A stretch of DNA of 54,195 bases from positions 1 through 54,195 of the forward strand of contig CAMUYR010000022.1 in assembly GCA_947164965.1 (NCBI GenBank). The letters are read 5' to 3'. The notes below the pieces were generated by a model. The model worked only from the letters and a program-made list of their open reading frames with translations, was not told the DNA's origin and made no database searches. Below, piece after piece: positions 7,009-15,951 of this stretch; position 1 is the stretch's first letter; each line of letters begins with the position of its first letter. Source of the stretch: an uncultured Prevotella sp. GTDB taxonomy: Bacteria; Bacteroidota; Bacteroidia; Bacteroidales; Bacteroidaceae. Position numbers and translations under genes: made by a program.

Positions 7009-9107
7009 TGGATATATTTAATCAGGACATCAAGTTTCTGCCGGGCGTTGGCCCCAACAGAAAGAAAATGCTGAGTCAGGAACTCGGCATCGAGACCTTT
7101 GGTGACCTGCTTGAATACTATCCATACAAACATGTAGACCGCAGCAGACTCTACAGCATCCGCGAACTGACTGGCGACATGCCCTTTGTACAGGTAAAAG
7201 GACACATCTTAAGCTTTGAAACGTTTAAGGTGAGTGCCCGCAAGGAGCGTGTGGTGGCTCACTTTACTGACGGCAGCGGTAAGGTGATGGACCTCACGTG
7301 GTTTAATGGTGGAAAATATGCCAAACAAAACTATGCCATTGGCAAGGAATATGTGATTTTTGGACGTCCTAACGTCTACAACGGGCGCATTAATGTAACC
7401 CACCCTGACATCGATGCTGCAGAGAAACTGGAACTTTCCGCTATGGGTATGCAGCCTTATTACAATACCACGGAGAAGATGAAAAAGGCGGGCATTAATT
7501 CACGAACTCTCGAGAGACTGACCAAGACACTACTCGATATCGTAAAAGATTCCATTCGTGAAACCCTCCCCGACTTCATCACCAATAAGCTGCATCTGAT
7601 GAGCCGTGACGAAGCACTTCGCAAGATTCACTATCCGCAGAATGCCAAAGAACTGGAATATGCCCGTACCCGCCTAAAGTTTGAAGAACTCTTCTTTGTC
7701 CAACTTAACATCTTAAGATATGCCAGCGACCAACGTCGTAAATATCGAGGATATGTCTTTACAAAGGTAGGCAATTATTTTAACGGTTTCTTTCACAACA
7801 ACCTTCCCTTCCCACTGACTGAAGCACAAAAGCGTGTTATCCGTGAAATTCACAAGGATATGGGTAGTGGCAGGCAGATGAACCGACTATTGCAGGGCGA
7901 TGTAGGTTCAGGAAAGACGTTGGTAGCACTAATGACCATGCTTCTTGCACTTGATAATGGCTATCAGGCTTGCATTATGGCACCAACAGAGATACTGGCA
8001 GAACAACACCTCAAGACCATCATGGACTTTTTAAATGGTATGGATATACGCGTGGCTTTATTAACTGGAATAGTTAAAGGAAAGAAACGCCAGGAGATTT
8101 TAGACGGACTCCTTGATGGTACTGTACAGATACTGGTTGGCACACATGCTGTCATTGAAGATACGGTACAATTTGCTCATCTGGGAATGGTTGTTGTCGA
8201 CGAACAGCATCGCTTTGGTGTAGCCCAACGTGCCAAGCTGTGGAGCAAAAGCCAGAATCCGCCTCATGTCTTGGTAATGACAGCCACGCCCATTCCCCGT
8301 ACATTGGCAATGACACTCTATGGCGATCTTGACGTCAGTGTCATTGACGAATTACCACCAGGACGCAAGCCCGTAGCCACGCAACACGTCTTTGACCGTT
8401 CGTTGCCATCATTATACGACAGTATCCGCAACCAGATACGACAGGGCAGACAGGTATATATTGTCTTCCCCCTGATAGAGGAAAGCGAAAAGATTGACTT
8501 GAAAAATCTGGAAGACGGTTTTGAAGTACTTAAACAGGTTTTCCCAGAATTCCGATTAAGCAAGGTACATGGCAAAATGAAGCCAGCAGACAAAGAAGAA
8601 GAAATGCGTAAGTTTGTCTGTGGCGAGACACAAATATTAGTTGCCACCACCGTTATTGAGGTAGGTGTCAATGTGCCTAATGCCTCTGTAATGGTTATCA
8701 TGGATGCCCAGCGCTTCGGACTATCCCAACTCCATCAGTTACGTGGACGCGTAGGTCGTGGTGCTGATCAAAGCTATTGTATTCTGGTAACTAATGTTAA
8801 ATTGGCTGATGACACTCGGAAGCGTATTGACATCATGTGTGAGACTAACGACGGCTTCCGTATTGCTGAAGCCGACTTGAAACTGCGTGGTCCTGGCGAT
8901 TTGGAGGGAACACAACAAAGTGGTATGGCTTTCGACCTGAAAATAGCAGATATAGCCCGTGACGGACAGCTTGTACAAATGGCTCGTGACGAGGCTCAAC
9001 AGATCATTGACGAAGACCCCGATTGCACTTCCATACGCTACGAAATGTTATGGAAACGGTTGCGCGAACTTCGCAAAACAAACATCAATTGGGGGTCTAT
9101 TTCGTAA
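7008..9107 (+). CDS. recG: ATP-dependent DNA helicase RecG
   Basis: 699 residues, full length. Junction-specific helicase that regresses stalled forks and processes Holliday junctions. The N-terminal wedge/OB-fold region (about 1-240, FLPGVGPNRKKML near the start) is followed by a superfamily 2 core with Walker A GDVGSGKT at about 297-304, the DEQH box at about 397-400 (VVDEQHRFGVAQR), motif III (MTATPIPRT), motif V (VGVNVPNASVM) and motif VI (HQLRGRVGRG). It is the last gene of the pdxJ cluster; a new promoter follows at 9157-9188. Confidence 0.98.
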   Translation: MDIFNQDIKFLPGVGPNRKKMLSQELGIETFGDLLEYYPYKHVDRSRLYSIRELTGDMPFVQVKGHILSFETFKVSARKERVVAHFTDGSGKVMDLTWFNGGKYAKQNYAIGKEYVIFGRPNVYNGRINVTHPDIDAAEKLELSAMGMQPYYNTTEKMKKAGINSRTLERLTKTLLDIVKDSIRETLPDFITNKLHLMSRDEALRKIHYPQNAKELEYARTRLKFEELFFVQLNILRYASDQRRKYRGYVFTKVGNYFNGFFHNNLPFPLTEAQKRVIREIHKDMGSGRQMNRLLQGDVGSGKTLVALMTMLLALDNGYQACIMAPTEILAEQHLKTIMDFLNGMDIRVALLTGIVKGKKRQEILDGLLDGTVQILVGTHAVIEDTVQFAHLGMVVVDEQHRFGVAQRAKLWSKSQNPPHVLVMTATPIPRTLAMTLYGDLDVSVIDELPPGRKPVATQHVFDRSLPSLYDSIRNQIRQGRQVYIVFPLIEESEKIDLKNLEDGFEVLKQVFPEFRLSKVHGKMKPADKEEEMRKFVCGETQILVATTVIEVGVNVPNASVMVIMDAQRFGLSQLHQLRGRVGRGADQSYCILVTNVKLADDTRKRIDIMCETNDGFRIAEADLKLRGPGDLEGTQQSGMAFDLKIADIARDGQLVQMARDEAQQIIDEDPDCTSIRYEMLWKRLRELRKTNINWGSIS

Positions 9108-9156
9108 GATTTAAGTGTTAAAACACACAAATAAAACTTAAACCATTGCATATAAG

Positions 9157-9188
9157 TTGCTGAATTTGAACAATATTTTGTACCTTTG
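9157..9188 (+). promoter_or_regulatory. Promoter of the M23 peptidase gene
   Basis: TTG (9157-9159), 21 bases, TACCTTTG (9181-9188) followed by CAG. The predicted start is near 9194, leaving a leader of about 53 bases before ATG 9247. Confidence 0.7.
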
Positions 9189-9246
9189 CAGCGTTTTATT
9201 TCCGTAAGGGAAAACAATTTATGTAACCAAACCTATACGAGTTATA

Positions 9247-10191
9247 ATGAAGACATTGAAGAAAATTGCATTTCTGACATTAGCAACGATGAGTGTCCTC
9301 CCGACGATGGGACAAGACTTATTGGCACGTCAGGCCCCTATTGATCGCAAGATGAAGACCGTCGACAGCATGGCCTTGCATCGCCTTATACAGACAGAGA
9401 CCTTGGAGTCTCCTTCTGCTGATTTATACAATGAATGGAGCAACAAGTATGCTCATAAAGCCACTACCCTCCCCGATTCTTTCCGCATCAGCCTGAAAGA
9501 TTTCTGCATGCCTACCAGCAGCCGTGTGCTGACCAGCAATTTCGGTGCCCGCTGGGGACGTCAGCATAAGGGTTTGGATGTTAAGGTCTATATTGGTGAT
9601 ACCATTCGTGCCGCATTCAGTGGAAAGATCCGTATCGTAAGATATGAGCCAAGAGGCTATGGAAAGTATGTTGTCATCCGTCATTACAACGGCTTGGAGA
9701 CCATCTATGGACACATGTCTGCTCAGCTTGTAGAAGAGGAACAGGAAGTACGTGCCGGAGATCCTATTGGATTGGGAGGTAATACCGGTCGCAGCACAGG
9801 TTCACACCTTCATTTCGAGACACGTTTGTGTGGTGTCGCCTTGAACCCTGCTCTGATGTTCGACTTCAAGAATCAGGATGTCGTTGATGACTATTACATG
9901 TTCCGCAAGTCCACTTACAATCGCGAGTCTGCTGAAGCAACCCGTCTGCGTGGTGTTGGTGGTATCGCAGTTAATGGCGATCTGGATATTCCAGAGACCG
10001 CTTCTAACGCTTCAGAACAGAATGTTAGCAGCAAGATTGGTCGCAGCACCCGCTTCCATAAAGTGGCAAAAGGCGAGACCATCTATTCTATCGCCCGCAA
10101 ACGCGGTATGACTGTTGACGCCATCTGCCGTCTGAACCATATCAGAAAGAATGCCCACATCCGTGCTGGACAAATTTTAAAATACAATTAA
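9247..10191 (+). CDS. Secreted M23-family peptidoglycan endopeptidase with LysM
   Basis: 314 residues. A signal peptide (MKTLKKIAFLTLATMSVLPTMGQ) is followed by a peptidase M23 (LytM) domain at about 85-205. Zinc-ligand motifs are HKGLD (HxxxD) and HLHFE (HxH), with the intervening GYGKYVVIRHYNGLETIYGHM, so the site looks complete. A C-terminal LysM domain (about 270-313, HKVAKGETIYSIARKRGM) would bind peptidoglycan. Predicted to cut cross-links in periplasmic peptidoglycan. It begins a three-gene exported wall cluster with the NlpC/P60 and CapA-like genes. Confidence 0.93.
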   Translation: MKTLKKIAFLTLATMSVLPTMGQDLLARQAPIDRKMKTVDSMALHRLIQTETLESPSADLYNEWSNKYAHKATTLPDSFRISLKDFCMPTSSRVLTSNFGARWGRQHKGLDVKVYIGDTIRAAFSGKIRIVRYEPRGYGKYVVIRHYNGLETIYGHMSAQLVEEEQEVRAGDPIGLGGNTGRSTGSHLHFETRLCGVALNPALMFDFKNQDVVDDYYMFRKSTYNRESAEATRLRGVGGIAVNGDLDIPETASNASEQNVSSKIGRSTRFHKVAKGETIYSIARKRGMTVDAICRLNHIRKNAHIRAGQILKYN

Positions 10192-10240
10192 CTCACCCAA
10201 CCAACCACAAGCGTTGAATCGCTTCCGAACCATTTATTAA

Positions 10241-10810
10241 ATGAAACAAAAGATTATTTTCTGCATTCTGCTGTTACTCATATCATCCGTTGATATGACT
10301 ATGGCAAAGAATCGGAAGAAAAAGAAGACAAAGAAGGTAAATCGCATAGAGCAGTATGAGGAGATCGACAACTTCGATTTTCTTTATGAGAATGACTATA
10401 ACACCAATGTTAGCTTTGCTACCGTTGATGACATCCTTGCACAGGCCACCTCTCTGATTGGCGCACGCTATCGCAGTGGCAGCAAAGGTCCTTACACATT
10501 CGACTGCTCTGGATTCACCAGCTATGTCTACGGACTTAATCATGTTTCAATCGGCAGTTCGTCTCGCGAACAGTATGCTCGCAATATCCCCATCAGCCGT
10601 GAGGAGATGCAGCCTGGCGATCTGGTCTTCTTTACCAGTCCCCGTTCTGGTCGCAATGTTGGTCATGTTGGTATCATCGTGGATGTTGACCCTATCAACG
10701 ACACGTTCACCTTTATCCATGCTAGTACAAAGGAAGGCGTGAAGATCAGCAATTCTACAGATGGTTATTACCAGCGACGCTATGTAGGTGTCAGGCGCGT
10801 TGAAAAATAA
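10241..10810 (+). CDS. Secreted NlpC/P60 (C40) cysteine peptidase
   Basis: 189 residues. An N-terminal hydrophobic signal (IIFCILLLLISSVDMTMA) is followed by a very basic KNRKKKKTKK stretch and an acidic linker. The NlpC/P60 domain covers about 62-187 with catalytic Cys89 (TFDCSGFTSYVYG), His142 (GRNVGHVGIIV) and His160 (FIHAST). Such enzymes cut peptide stems of peptidoglycan between D-Glu and the diamino acid. It lies 49 bases after the M23 gene with no promoter seen between them, and 6 bases before the CapA-like gene. Confidence 0.93.
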   Translation: MKQKIIFCILLLLISSVDMTMAKNRKKKKTKKVNRIEQYEEIDNFDFLYENDYNTNVSFATVDDILAQATSLIGARYRSGSKGPYTFDCSGFTSYVYGLNHVSIGSSSREQYARNIPISREEMQPGDLVFFTSPRSGRNVGHVGIIVDVDPINDTFTFIHASTKEGVKISNSTDGYYQRRYVGVRRVEK

Positions 10811-10816
10811 AAGAAT

Positions 10817-11848
10817 ATGAAAAGAATATTTCTTACCACTCTATTAACAGGCTACTTTGTGGCCTGTTTTTCTGATACCCTCACCATTGCCATGACAGGC
10901 GATATTATGATGGGTACCACTTACCCCTCTGTACAGTTGCCCGCCAATGATGGTAACGATCTTTTCAAAGATACCAAAGCCATTCTCCAGCAGGCTGATA
11001 TTGCTGTCGGCAACCTGGAAGGCGCTATCTGCGATGGAGGCTCCAGCACGAAGGGCTCAGGTCCCAACGTCTATGCTTTCCGCATGCCTACCAGCTATGC
11101 ACACCACTTGAAAGATGCTGGTTACGACTTCCTCAGTATGGCAAACAATCATGCCAACGACTTCGGCACTACAGGCATTGAGTCGTCAGAGAAATGCCTG
11201 CGTGAACAGGGCATCAAGTTCGCTGGCATCCAGGGACGCGTAGAGTCGGCTGTCATCAATCGCAAAGGACTGCGCATCGGGTTCTGTGCTTTCGGACACA
11301 ACAGCTACACGCTGGAACATACAGACCTTCAGTTGGTGAAGCGTATTCTTGACGATCTCAAGAAGCAGAGTGACATTATGGTTGTTTCCTTCCACGGAGG
11401 TGCTGAGGGCCGTTCAAAGAGCCATCTTCCTTATGGCACTGAGATATTTCTGGGTGAAGACAGAGGTTCATTACGTGAGTTGGCACACTTCTGCATCGAC
11501 AATGGTGCTGATGTTGTTTATGGTCATGGTCCTCACGTGGTTCGTGCCATTGAAGTCTATAAGGGACGTTTCATTGACTATAGCTTGGGTAATTTCTGTA
11601 CACCCTATGGTATGAGTCTGACTGGCATTTCCGCCTATGCACCCGTAGTGAAGATTACCATTGACAAGAATGGTAAGTTCCTGAAGGGAAAGATTCATTC
11701 CTTCACACAAATCAAGGGCGTAGGTCCCCGTTTGAATGCCGCCAACGATGTTGCCCACGAAATCAAGCAATTGAGCGAAGCCGATGTTCCTAACAGCGAA
11801 GCTTCCATTGACTACGAGGGAAACATCACACTTAAGAAAAAGAAATAA
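10817..11848 (+). CDS. CapA-family (PGA_cap) metallophosphatase-like exported protein
   Basis: 343 residues, matching the CapA/poly-gamma-glutamate synthesis accessory family: MTGDIMMG near the N-terminus, VGNLEGAICDGG, MANNHANDFG and VVYGHGPHVVRAIE carry the family's conserved Asp, Glu, Asn and His residues of a calcineurin-like fold. A short signal peptide precedes it (LTTLLTGYFVACFS; a lipobox is possible but weak). Its substrate is unknown; as no capB or capC is near, a general envelope phosphatase or hydrolase role is more likely than capsule synthesis. Within the signal-peptide codons (10846-10871) a 7-bp hairpin is followed by five T residues, resembling a terminator. Confidence 0.88.
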   Translation: MKRIFLTTLLTGYFVACFSDTLTIAMTGDIMMGTTYPSVQLPANDGNDLFKDTKAILQQADIAVGNLEGAICDGGSSTKGSGPNVYAFRMPTSYAHHLKDAGYDFLSMANNHANDFGTTGIESSEKCLREQGIKFAGIQGRVESAVINRKGLRIGFCAFGHNSYTLEHTDLQLVKRILDDLKKQSDIMVVSFHGGAEGRSKSHLPYGTEIFLGEDRGSLRELAHFCIDNGADVVYGHGPHVVRAIEVYKGRFIDYSLGNFCTPYGMSLTGISAYAPVVKITIDKNGKFLKGKIHSFTQIKGVGPRLNAANDVAHEIKQLSEADVPNSEASIDYEGNITLKKKK

Positions 11849-11863
11849 GGAACTATATTAAAA

Positions 11864-11899
11864 AAGAAGAGCAGTAAGCGAAAACTTACTGCTCTTCTT
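11864..11899. terminator. Bidirectional terminator between the CapA-like gene and obg
   Basis: AAGAAGAGCAGTAAG (11864-11878), 6-base loop, CTTACTGCTCTTCTT (11885-11899): a perfect 15-bp stem with A-rich and T-rich flanks. It serves the convergent genes on both sides and includes the last codons and stop of obg. Confidence 0.85.
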
Positions 11900-13055
11900 C
11901 GTATTCAAAATCTTCGAAGTCTTCGATATCTTCCAAATCCTCTTCGTCAATATATTCGATGTCTTCGTCTTCACCCTCATCAGCCAATTCCTCAGCAAAT
12001 CGCGTCATGTCTTTATCACGATGTACGAGCGTGTCCTCCGACAGGACTGCAGCCAACTTATTGCTCTCAGCATTCAGTTCACGCCACAGGACATCTTTCA
12101 GCTCATCTAATCCCATGTTGGCAACGGCAGAGATAAAGACGCAGGGCAAGTCCTTTGGCAATGTCTCGCGCAGCATCTCGACAAGTTCTTCGTCCAGCAA
12201 GTCACACTTCGTGATAGCCAGCACACGGTGCTTGTCCAGCATCTCTGGATTAAACTGCTTCAGTTCGTTCAGCAGTATTTCGTACTCACGCTTGATGTCA
12301 TCAGTATCGCCAGGCACCATAAAGAGCAGCAACGAGTTGCGCTCTATATGACGCAGGAAGCGCAATCCCAATCCCTTACCTTCAGAAGCACCTTCTATAA
12401 TACCAGGAATATCAGCCATCACAAACGACTTGCCATCGCGATATCCCACAATACCCAACGAGGGTTCCATCGTAGTAAACGGATAGTTGGCTATCTTCGG
12501 ACGAGCATTGGAAAGTGCCGATACCAGTGTTGACTTACCGGCATTAGGGAAACCTACCAGACCAACATCAGCCAGCAACTTCAGCTCCAGAATGACCGTC
12601 ATTTCCTGCATAGGTTCGCCAGGCTGGGCATACCGCGGAGCCTGATTGGTAGCAGAACGGAACTGGTAGTTACCCAATCCTCCGCGTCCGCCTTTCAGCA
12701 ATACGATCTCCTGACCGTCATAAGTAATGTCGCAAACGTATTTACCTGTCTCTGCATCGTAGACTACCGTTCCGCATGGCACGTCAATATAGACGTCCTT
12801 ACCATCCGTACCGTGACACTTATCACGTCCTCCGTTGCCGCCGTGTTCAGCAAAGATATGGCGCTCGTATTTCAGGTGAAGCAGGGTCCAGTAGTTATGG
12901 TTCCCACGCAGAATGATGCTGCCTCCCTTACCACCGTCACCACCATCAGGACCTCCGTTGGGGTTATACTTCACATGGCGCAAATGCATGGAGCCTTTAC
13001 CACCCTTTCCTGAGCGGCACAAGATCTTTACATAATCTACGAAATTGGATTCCAT
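11886..13055 (-). CDS. obg: Obg/CgtA GTPase
   Basis: 389 residues. Ribosome-associated GTPase needed for late 50S assembly. The glycine-rich Obg fold covers about 1-160 ([15 protein letters not shown]). The G domain shows G1 [10 protein letters not shown]3 DIPGI, G4 TKCD and G5 SA. The C-terminus is a long acidic tail ([20 protein letters not shown]). It follows adk with no intervening base (adk stop 13056-13058, obg start 13055), so it belongs to an hpt-adk-obg operon. Its 3' end forms part of the terminator stem. Confidence 0.97.
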   Translation of the reverse strand: MESNFVDYVKILCRSGKGGKGSMHLRHVKYNPNGGPDGGDGGKGGSIILRGNHNYWTLLHLKYERHIFAEHGGNGGRDKCHGTDGKDVYIDVPCGTVVYDAETGKYVCDITYDGQEIVLLKGGRGGLGNYQFRSATNQAPRYAQPGEPMQEMTVILELKLLADVGLVGFPNAGKSTLVSALSNARPKIANYPFTTMEPSLGIVGYRDGKSFVMADIPGIIEGASEGKGLGLRFLRHIERNSLLLFMVPGDTDDIKREYEILLNELKQFNPEMLDKHRVLAITKCDLLDEELVEMLRETLPKDLPCVFISAVANMGLDELKDVLWRELNAESNKLAAVLSEDTLVHRDKDMTRFAEELADEGEDEDIEYIDEEDLEDIEDFEDFEYEEEQ

Positions 13056-13628
13056 TTACAAGCTGTCAATTACCTTTTGAATATCACTGAAGATGCGCTC
13101 CAACGTACCACTGCCATTGATATGGTGATGCAATCCTTCTTTCTTATACCACTCGATGAGAGGCTGAGTCTGCGAGTGATAAACAACCAGACGTTTCTTA
13201 ATGGTTTCCTCATTATCGTCCGCACGTCCACTCTCCTGTCCGCGCTTGATAAGTCTGGTCATCAGCTCGTCCTCAGGCACATCCAGTTCAATCATGGCAG
13301 CCACCTTATCACCTCTTTCTTCCAGCATCTTCTTCAAAGCCTCAGCCTGTGGAATAGTGCGTGGGAAACCATCAAAGATGACACCCTTATGTCCACGTCC
13401 AAAGTCATCATATACCTTAGCCAGAATAGAAATCATCAGATCATCTGGAATCAGATTACCCTTATCGATATAGCTCTGGGCCGTCTTTCCCAGCTCAGTA
13501 CCATTCTTAATTTCGTTACGCAACACGTCGCCTGTAGAGATATGTCCCAAGCCGTAGTGTTCAATCATCAAGTCACTCTGTGTGCCCTTTCCTGAACCAG
13601 GAGCACCAAAAATTACGATATTCTTCAT
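13056..13628 (-). CDS. adk: Adenylate kinase
   Basis: 190 residues from ATG 13628, the short form of adenylate kinase. It interconverts ATP + AMP and 2 ADP. P-loop FGAPGSGKGTQ at about 6-16, AMP-binding HISTGDVLRNEI and IFDGFPRT, and a short LID rather than the long zinc-type LID. The frame stays open 43 codons upstream to 13757, but that part lacks homology to the family and the P-loop sets the start at MKNIVIFGAPG. A 174-base spacer to hpt contains a degenerate AT-rich stretch (13768-13800) and no clear promoter. Confidence 0.96.
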   Translation of the reverse strand: MKNIVIFGAPGSGKGTQSDLMIEHYGLGHISTGDVLRNEIKNGTELGKTAQSYIDKGNLIPDDLMISILAKVYDDFGRGHKGVIFDGFPRTIPQAEALKKMLEERGDKVAAMIELDVPEDELMTRLIKRGQESGRADDNEETIKKRLVVYHSQTQPLIEWYKKEGLHHHINGSGTLERIFSDIQKVIDSL

Positions 13629-13802
13629 ATTAATTCTTTTTTCTTGTTTGTCTTGTTTAATCTTTGTCTCTTTACCTTTATACCATAAGTCTGTCATGAG
13701 GTCGCTCTTACGAGCTTCCACATCACTTGGCAAATGGGGGAGTTTTATCTGTCGCATCGTCTTTTTATTATTTCGATATGTCGATATTTCGGAATATCGT
13801 TA

Positions 13803-14339
13803 TTATTCTACTAACGTACATATCTCCTTCAATCCGCGACCCTGCTGGTCATAGTCCAATCCATAACCCACAATGAAATCGTTGGGAATAGAGAAGGCGG
13901 CATAGTCAATATCAATAGGCTCCTCCAACTTGTCGGGCTTTACAAAGAGCGTACAGATATGAACCTCTGCAGGACGGCGCACACGCAACGAGTCAAGCAT
14001 CTGTCGCATCGTTCGGCCCGTATCAACAATATCCTCGATGATAACCACCGTACGGCCTGTAATATCCTCGTTCAACCCCATCACCTCCTTGACTTTTCCC
14101 GTTGAGAGGATGCCCTCATATGAGGCCAGCTTCACAAACGAGATTTCGCTGGGAATGGTGATCTCACGAATCAAGTCGGCTGCAAAGATAAACGATCCGT
14201 TCAGCACACCAATAAACAATGGATTTTTGCCTTCCAAGTCGTGGTTTATCTGATCAGCCAGCTCTTTAATGCGCTGCTTGATCTGCTCTTCTGTGATAGA
14301 AGTTCTAAAGGTTTTGTCCTTGATTTTAACTGTACTCAT
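13803..14339 (-). CDS. hpt: Hypoxanthine phosphoribosyltransferase
   Basis: 178 residues. Purine salvage enzyme making IMP (and probably GMP) from PRPP and the base. The PRPP-binding motif VVIIEDIVDTGRTM is complete, with the preceding flexible-loop region (LASYEGILSTGKVKEVMGLNED) and the C-terminal FIVGYGLDYDQ purine pocket. First gene of the hpt-adk-obg set, divergent from nnr. A candidate -7 element, TAATTTTG on the minus strand at 14371-14364, gives a leader of about 20 bases. Confidence 0.95.
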   Translation of the reverse strand: MSTVKIKDKTFRTSITEEQIKQRIKELADQINHDLEGKNPLFIGVLNGSFIFAADLIREITIPSEISFVKLASYEGILSTGKVKEVMGLNEDITGRTVVIIEDIVDTGRTMRQMLDSLRVRRPAEVHICTLFVKPDKLEEPIDIDYAAFSIPNDFIVGYGLDYDQQGRGLKEICTLVE

Positions 14340-14415
14340 AGCCGTTATTTATGAAATTTGGTACAAAATTACTAATTTTTCTCTAAAGGATGTGCATATA
14401 TTAGCATATTTTTCG

Positions 14416-14423
14416 TATTTTTG
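14416..14423 (+). promoter_or_regulatory. -7 element of nnr, nearly leaderless
   Basis: TATTTTTG followed by CA ends only 7 bases before ATG 14431. With the usual start 5-7 bases downstream, the message would carry almost no leader. Confidence 0.6.
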
Positions 14424-14430
14424 CACCATA

Positions 14431-15945
14431 ATGAAGATATTTACTAGCGCTCAGATACATGAGCTTGACCGTTATACCATCGAGAACGAGCCTATTTCCA
14501 GTCTCAATCTGATGGAGAGAGCAGCCCGCACGCTGACTCAGGCTATCGTTAATGTATGGTCTGTTTCCACACCCGTCTTCGTATTTGCCGGACCAGGCAA
14601 TAACGGAGGCGACGCATTGGCCGTAGCACGCATGCTGGCAGAAAAGAATTATCAGGTACAGGTCTACCTCTTTAATATTTCCGGCAAACTGTCGCCCGAC
14701 TGTACTGCCAACAAGAAGCGTGCAGAAGAATGCAAGAGTATCAGCAAATTTGTGGAGGTTACTCAAGAATTCGATCCGCCTGTTCTTGAAGAAGGGTCGT
14801 TGGTAGTGGATGGTCTTTTTGGTTCAGGACTCTCCAAACCGTTGGCAGGTGGTTTTTCCTCATTGGTGAAGTACATCAATGCTTCGTCTGCACAAGTGGT
14901 CAGCATCGATGTGCCCTCAGGTCTGATGACTGAAGATAATTCCTTCAATGTGCGTGCCAACATCATCCGGGCCACTATGACGCTCACCCTGCAACAACCT
15001 AAGCTCTCCTTTCTCTTCCCTGAGAATCAGGTGTTCATTGGCAAGTTGCGCGTGCTGGATATTCGTCTCTCACAAGAGGGTATCGACAAGACAAAGACGC
15101 CTTATACGATAGTTGAAGAAACAGATGTACGCAGTCGCATGATTGGCCGTACCCCGTTTGCTCATAAGGGACAGATGGGGCATGCATTGCTCATTGCAGG
15201 CAGCTATTGTATGGCAGGAGCAGCTATCCTGGCATCAAAAGCCTGCATGCGCTCAGGCGTCGGCAAGTGTACCGTCTATTCACCCAAGCGCAATATTCCT
15301 ATTCTGCAGACGGCATTGCCTGAAGCTATTGTATGGGGAGGCAACGAGGATACCATCTTTGCAGAAACCATCGATACCGACGAGTTTCAGGCTATGGGCA
15401 TAGGTCCTGGTTTAGGACAGAGCGAACAGACAGCCATTGCGCTGATATCACAACTGCGTCGCACCCAGTGTCCTATGGTTATCGACGCTGATGCCATCAA
15501 CATTCTGGCTAACCATCGGGCGTGGGTTCAGCAACTGCCAAAGGGTGTCATCCTGACGCCCCACCCCAAGGAGTTTGACCGCCTGGAGGGACATTCCGCT
15601 GACAGCTATGAACGACTGACTAAAGCCTGCAAACTGGCAGAACGCCTGCAGGGCTATATCATACTGAAGGGACACCACACCGCTATCTGCTGTCCTGACG
15701 GACAAGTCATGTTCAATTCCACAGGCAATGCTGGTATGGCGACTGCTGGTAGTGGCGATGTGCTGACGGGTATTATCACAGGACTCTTGGCTCGTGGCTA
15801 CTCCTGCGAAGATGCTTGCCTCGTAGGTGTCTACCTGCATGGTTTGGCTGGCGATCTCGCTGTCCAGGACTTGGGCGAAGAGAGCCTCTTGGCTGGTGAT
15901 ATCATCAAATATCTGCCTGCTGCCTTCAAACGACTGAAAGAATAA
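14431..15945 (+). CDS. nnr: Bifunctional NAD(P)H-hydrate epimerase / dehydratase
   Basis: 504 residues from ATG 14431. Repairs hydrated NAD(P)H: the N-terminal YjeF_N domain (about 1-215; FAGPGNNGGDALAVARML) epimerises NAD(P)HX, and the C-terminal carbohydrate-kinase-like domain (about 225-500; GNAGMATAGSGDVLTGIITG) dehydrates it using ADP or ATP. Both signature motifs are intact. The frame extends upstream to 14269, but that part lies before the promoter and overlaps hpt. The next gene starts 6 bases after the stop and is probably cotranscribed. Confidence 0.96.
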   Translation: MKIFTSAQIHELDRYTIENEPISSLNLMERAARTLTQAIVNVWSVSTPVFVFAGPGNNGGDALAVARMLAEKNYQVQVYLFNISGKLSPDCTANKKRAEECKSISKFVEVTQEFDPPVLEEGSLVVDGLFGSGLSKPLAGGFSSLVKYINASSAQVVSIDVPSGLMTEDNSFNVRANIIRATMTLTLQQPKLSFLFPENQVFIGKLRVLDIRLSQEGIDKTKTPYTIVEETDVRSRMIGRTPFAHKGQMGHALLIAGSYCMAGAAILASKACMRSGVGKCTVYSPKRNIPILQTALPEAIVWGGNEDTIFAETIDTDEFQAMGIGPGLGQSEQTAIALISQLRRTQCPMVIDADAINILANHRAWVQQLPKGVILTPHPKEFDRLEGHSADSYERLTKACKLAERLQGYIILKGHHTAICCPDGQVMFNSTGNAGMATAGSGDVLTGIITGLLARGYSCEDACLVGVYLHGLAGDLAVQDLGEESLLAGDIIKYLPAAFKRLKE

Positions 15946-15951
15946 ACCGAT

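Noticed and set aside
10817..11848. Poly-gamma-glutamate capsule synthesis
   Set aside because: Only a CapA-like gene is present; capB and capC homologues are absent and the neighbours are wall hydrolases.
13629..13757. 43-residue N-terminal extension of adenylate kinase
   Set aside because: The extension has no resemblance to the family, and the P-loop is at the usual distance from ATG 13628.
14269..14430. 54-residue N-terminal extension of the NAD(P)H-hydrate repair enzyme
   Set aside because: It overlaps hpt and lies upstream of the -7 element.
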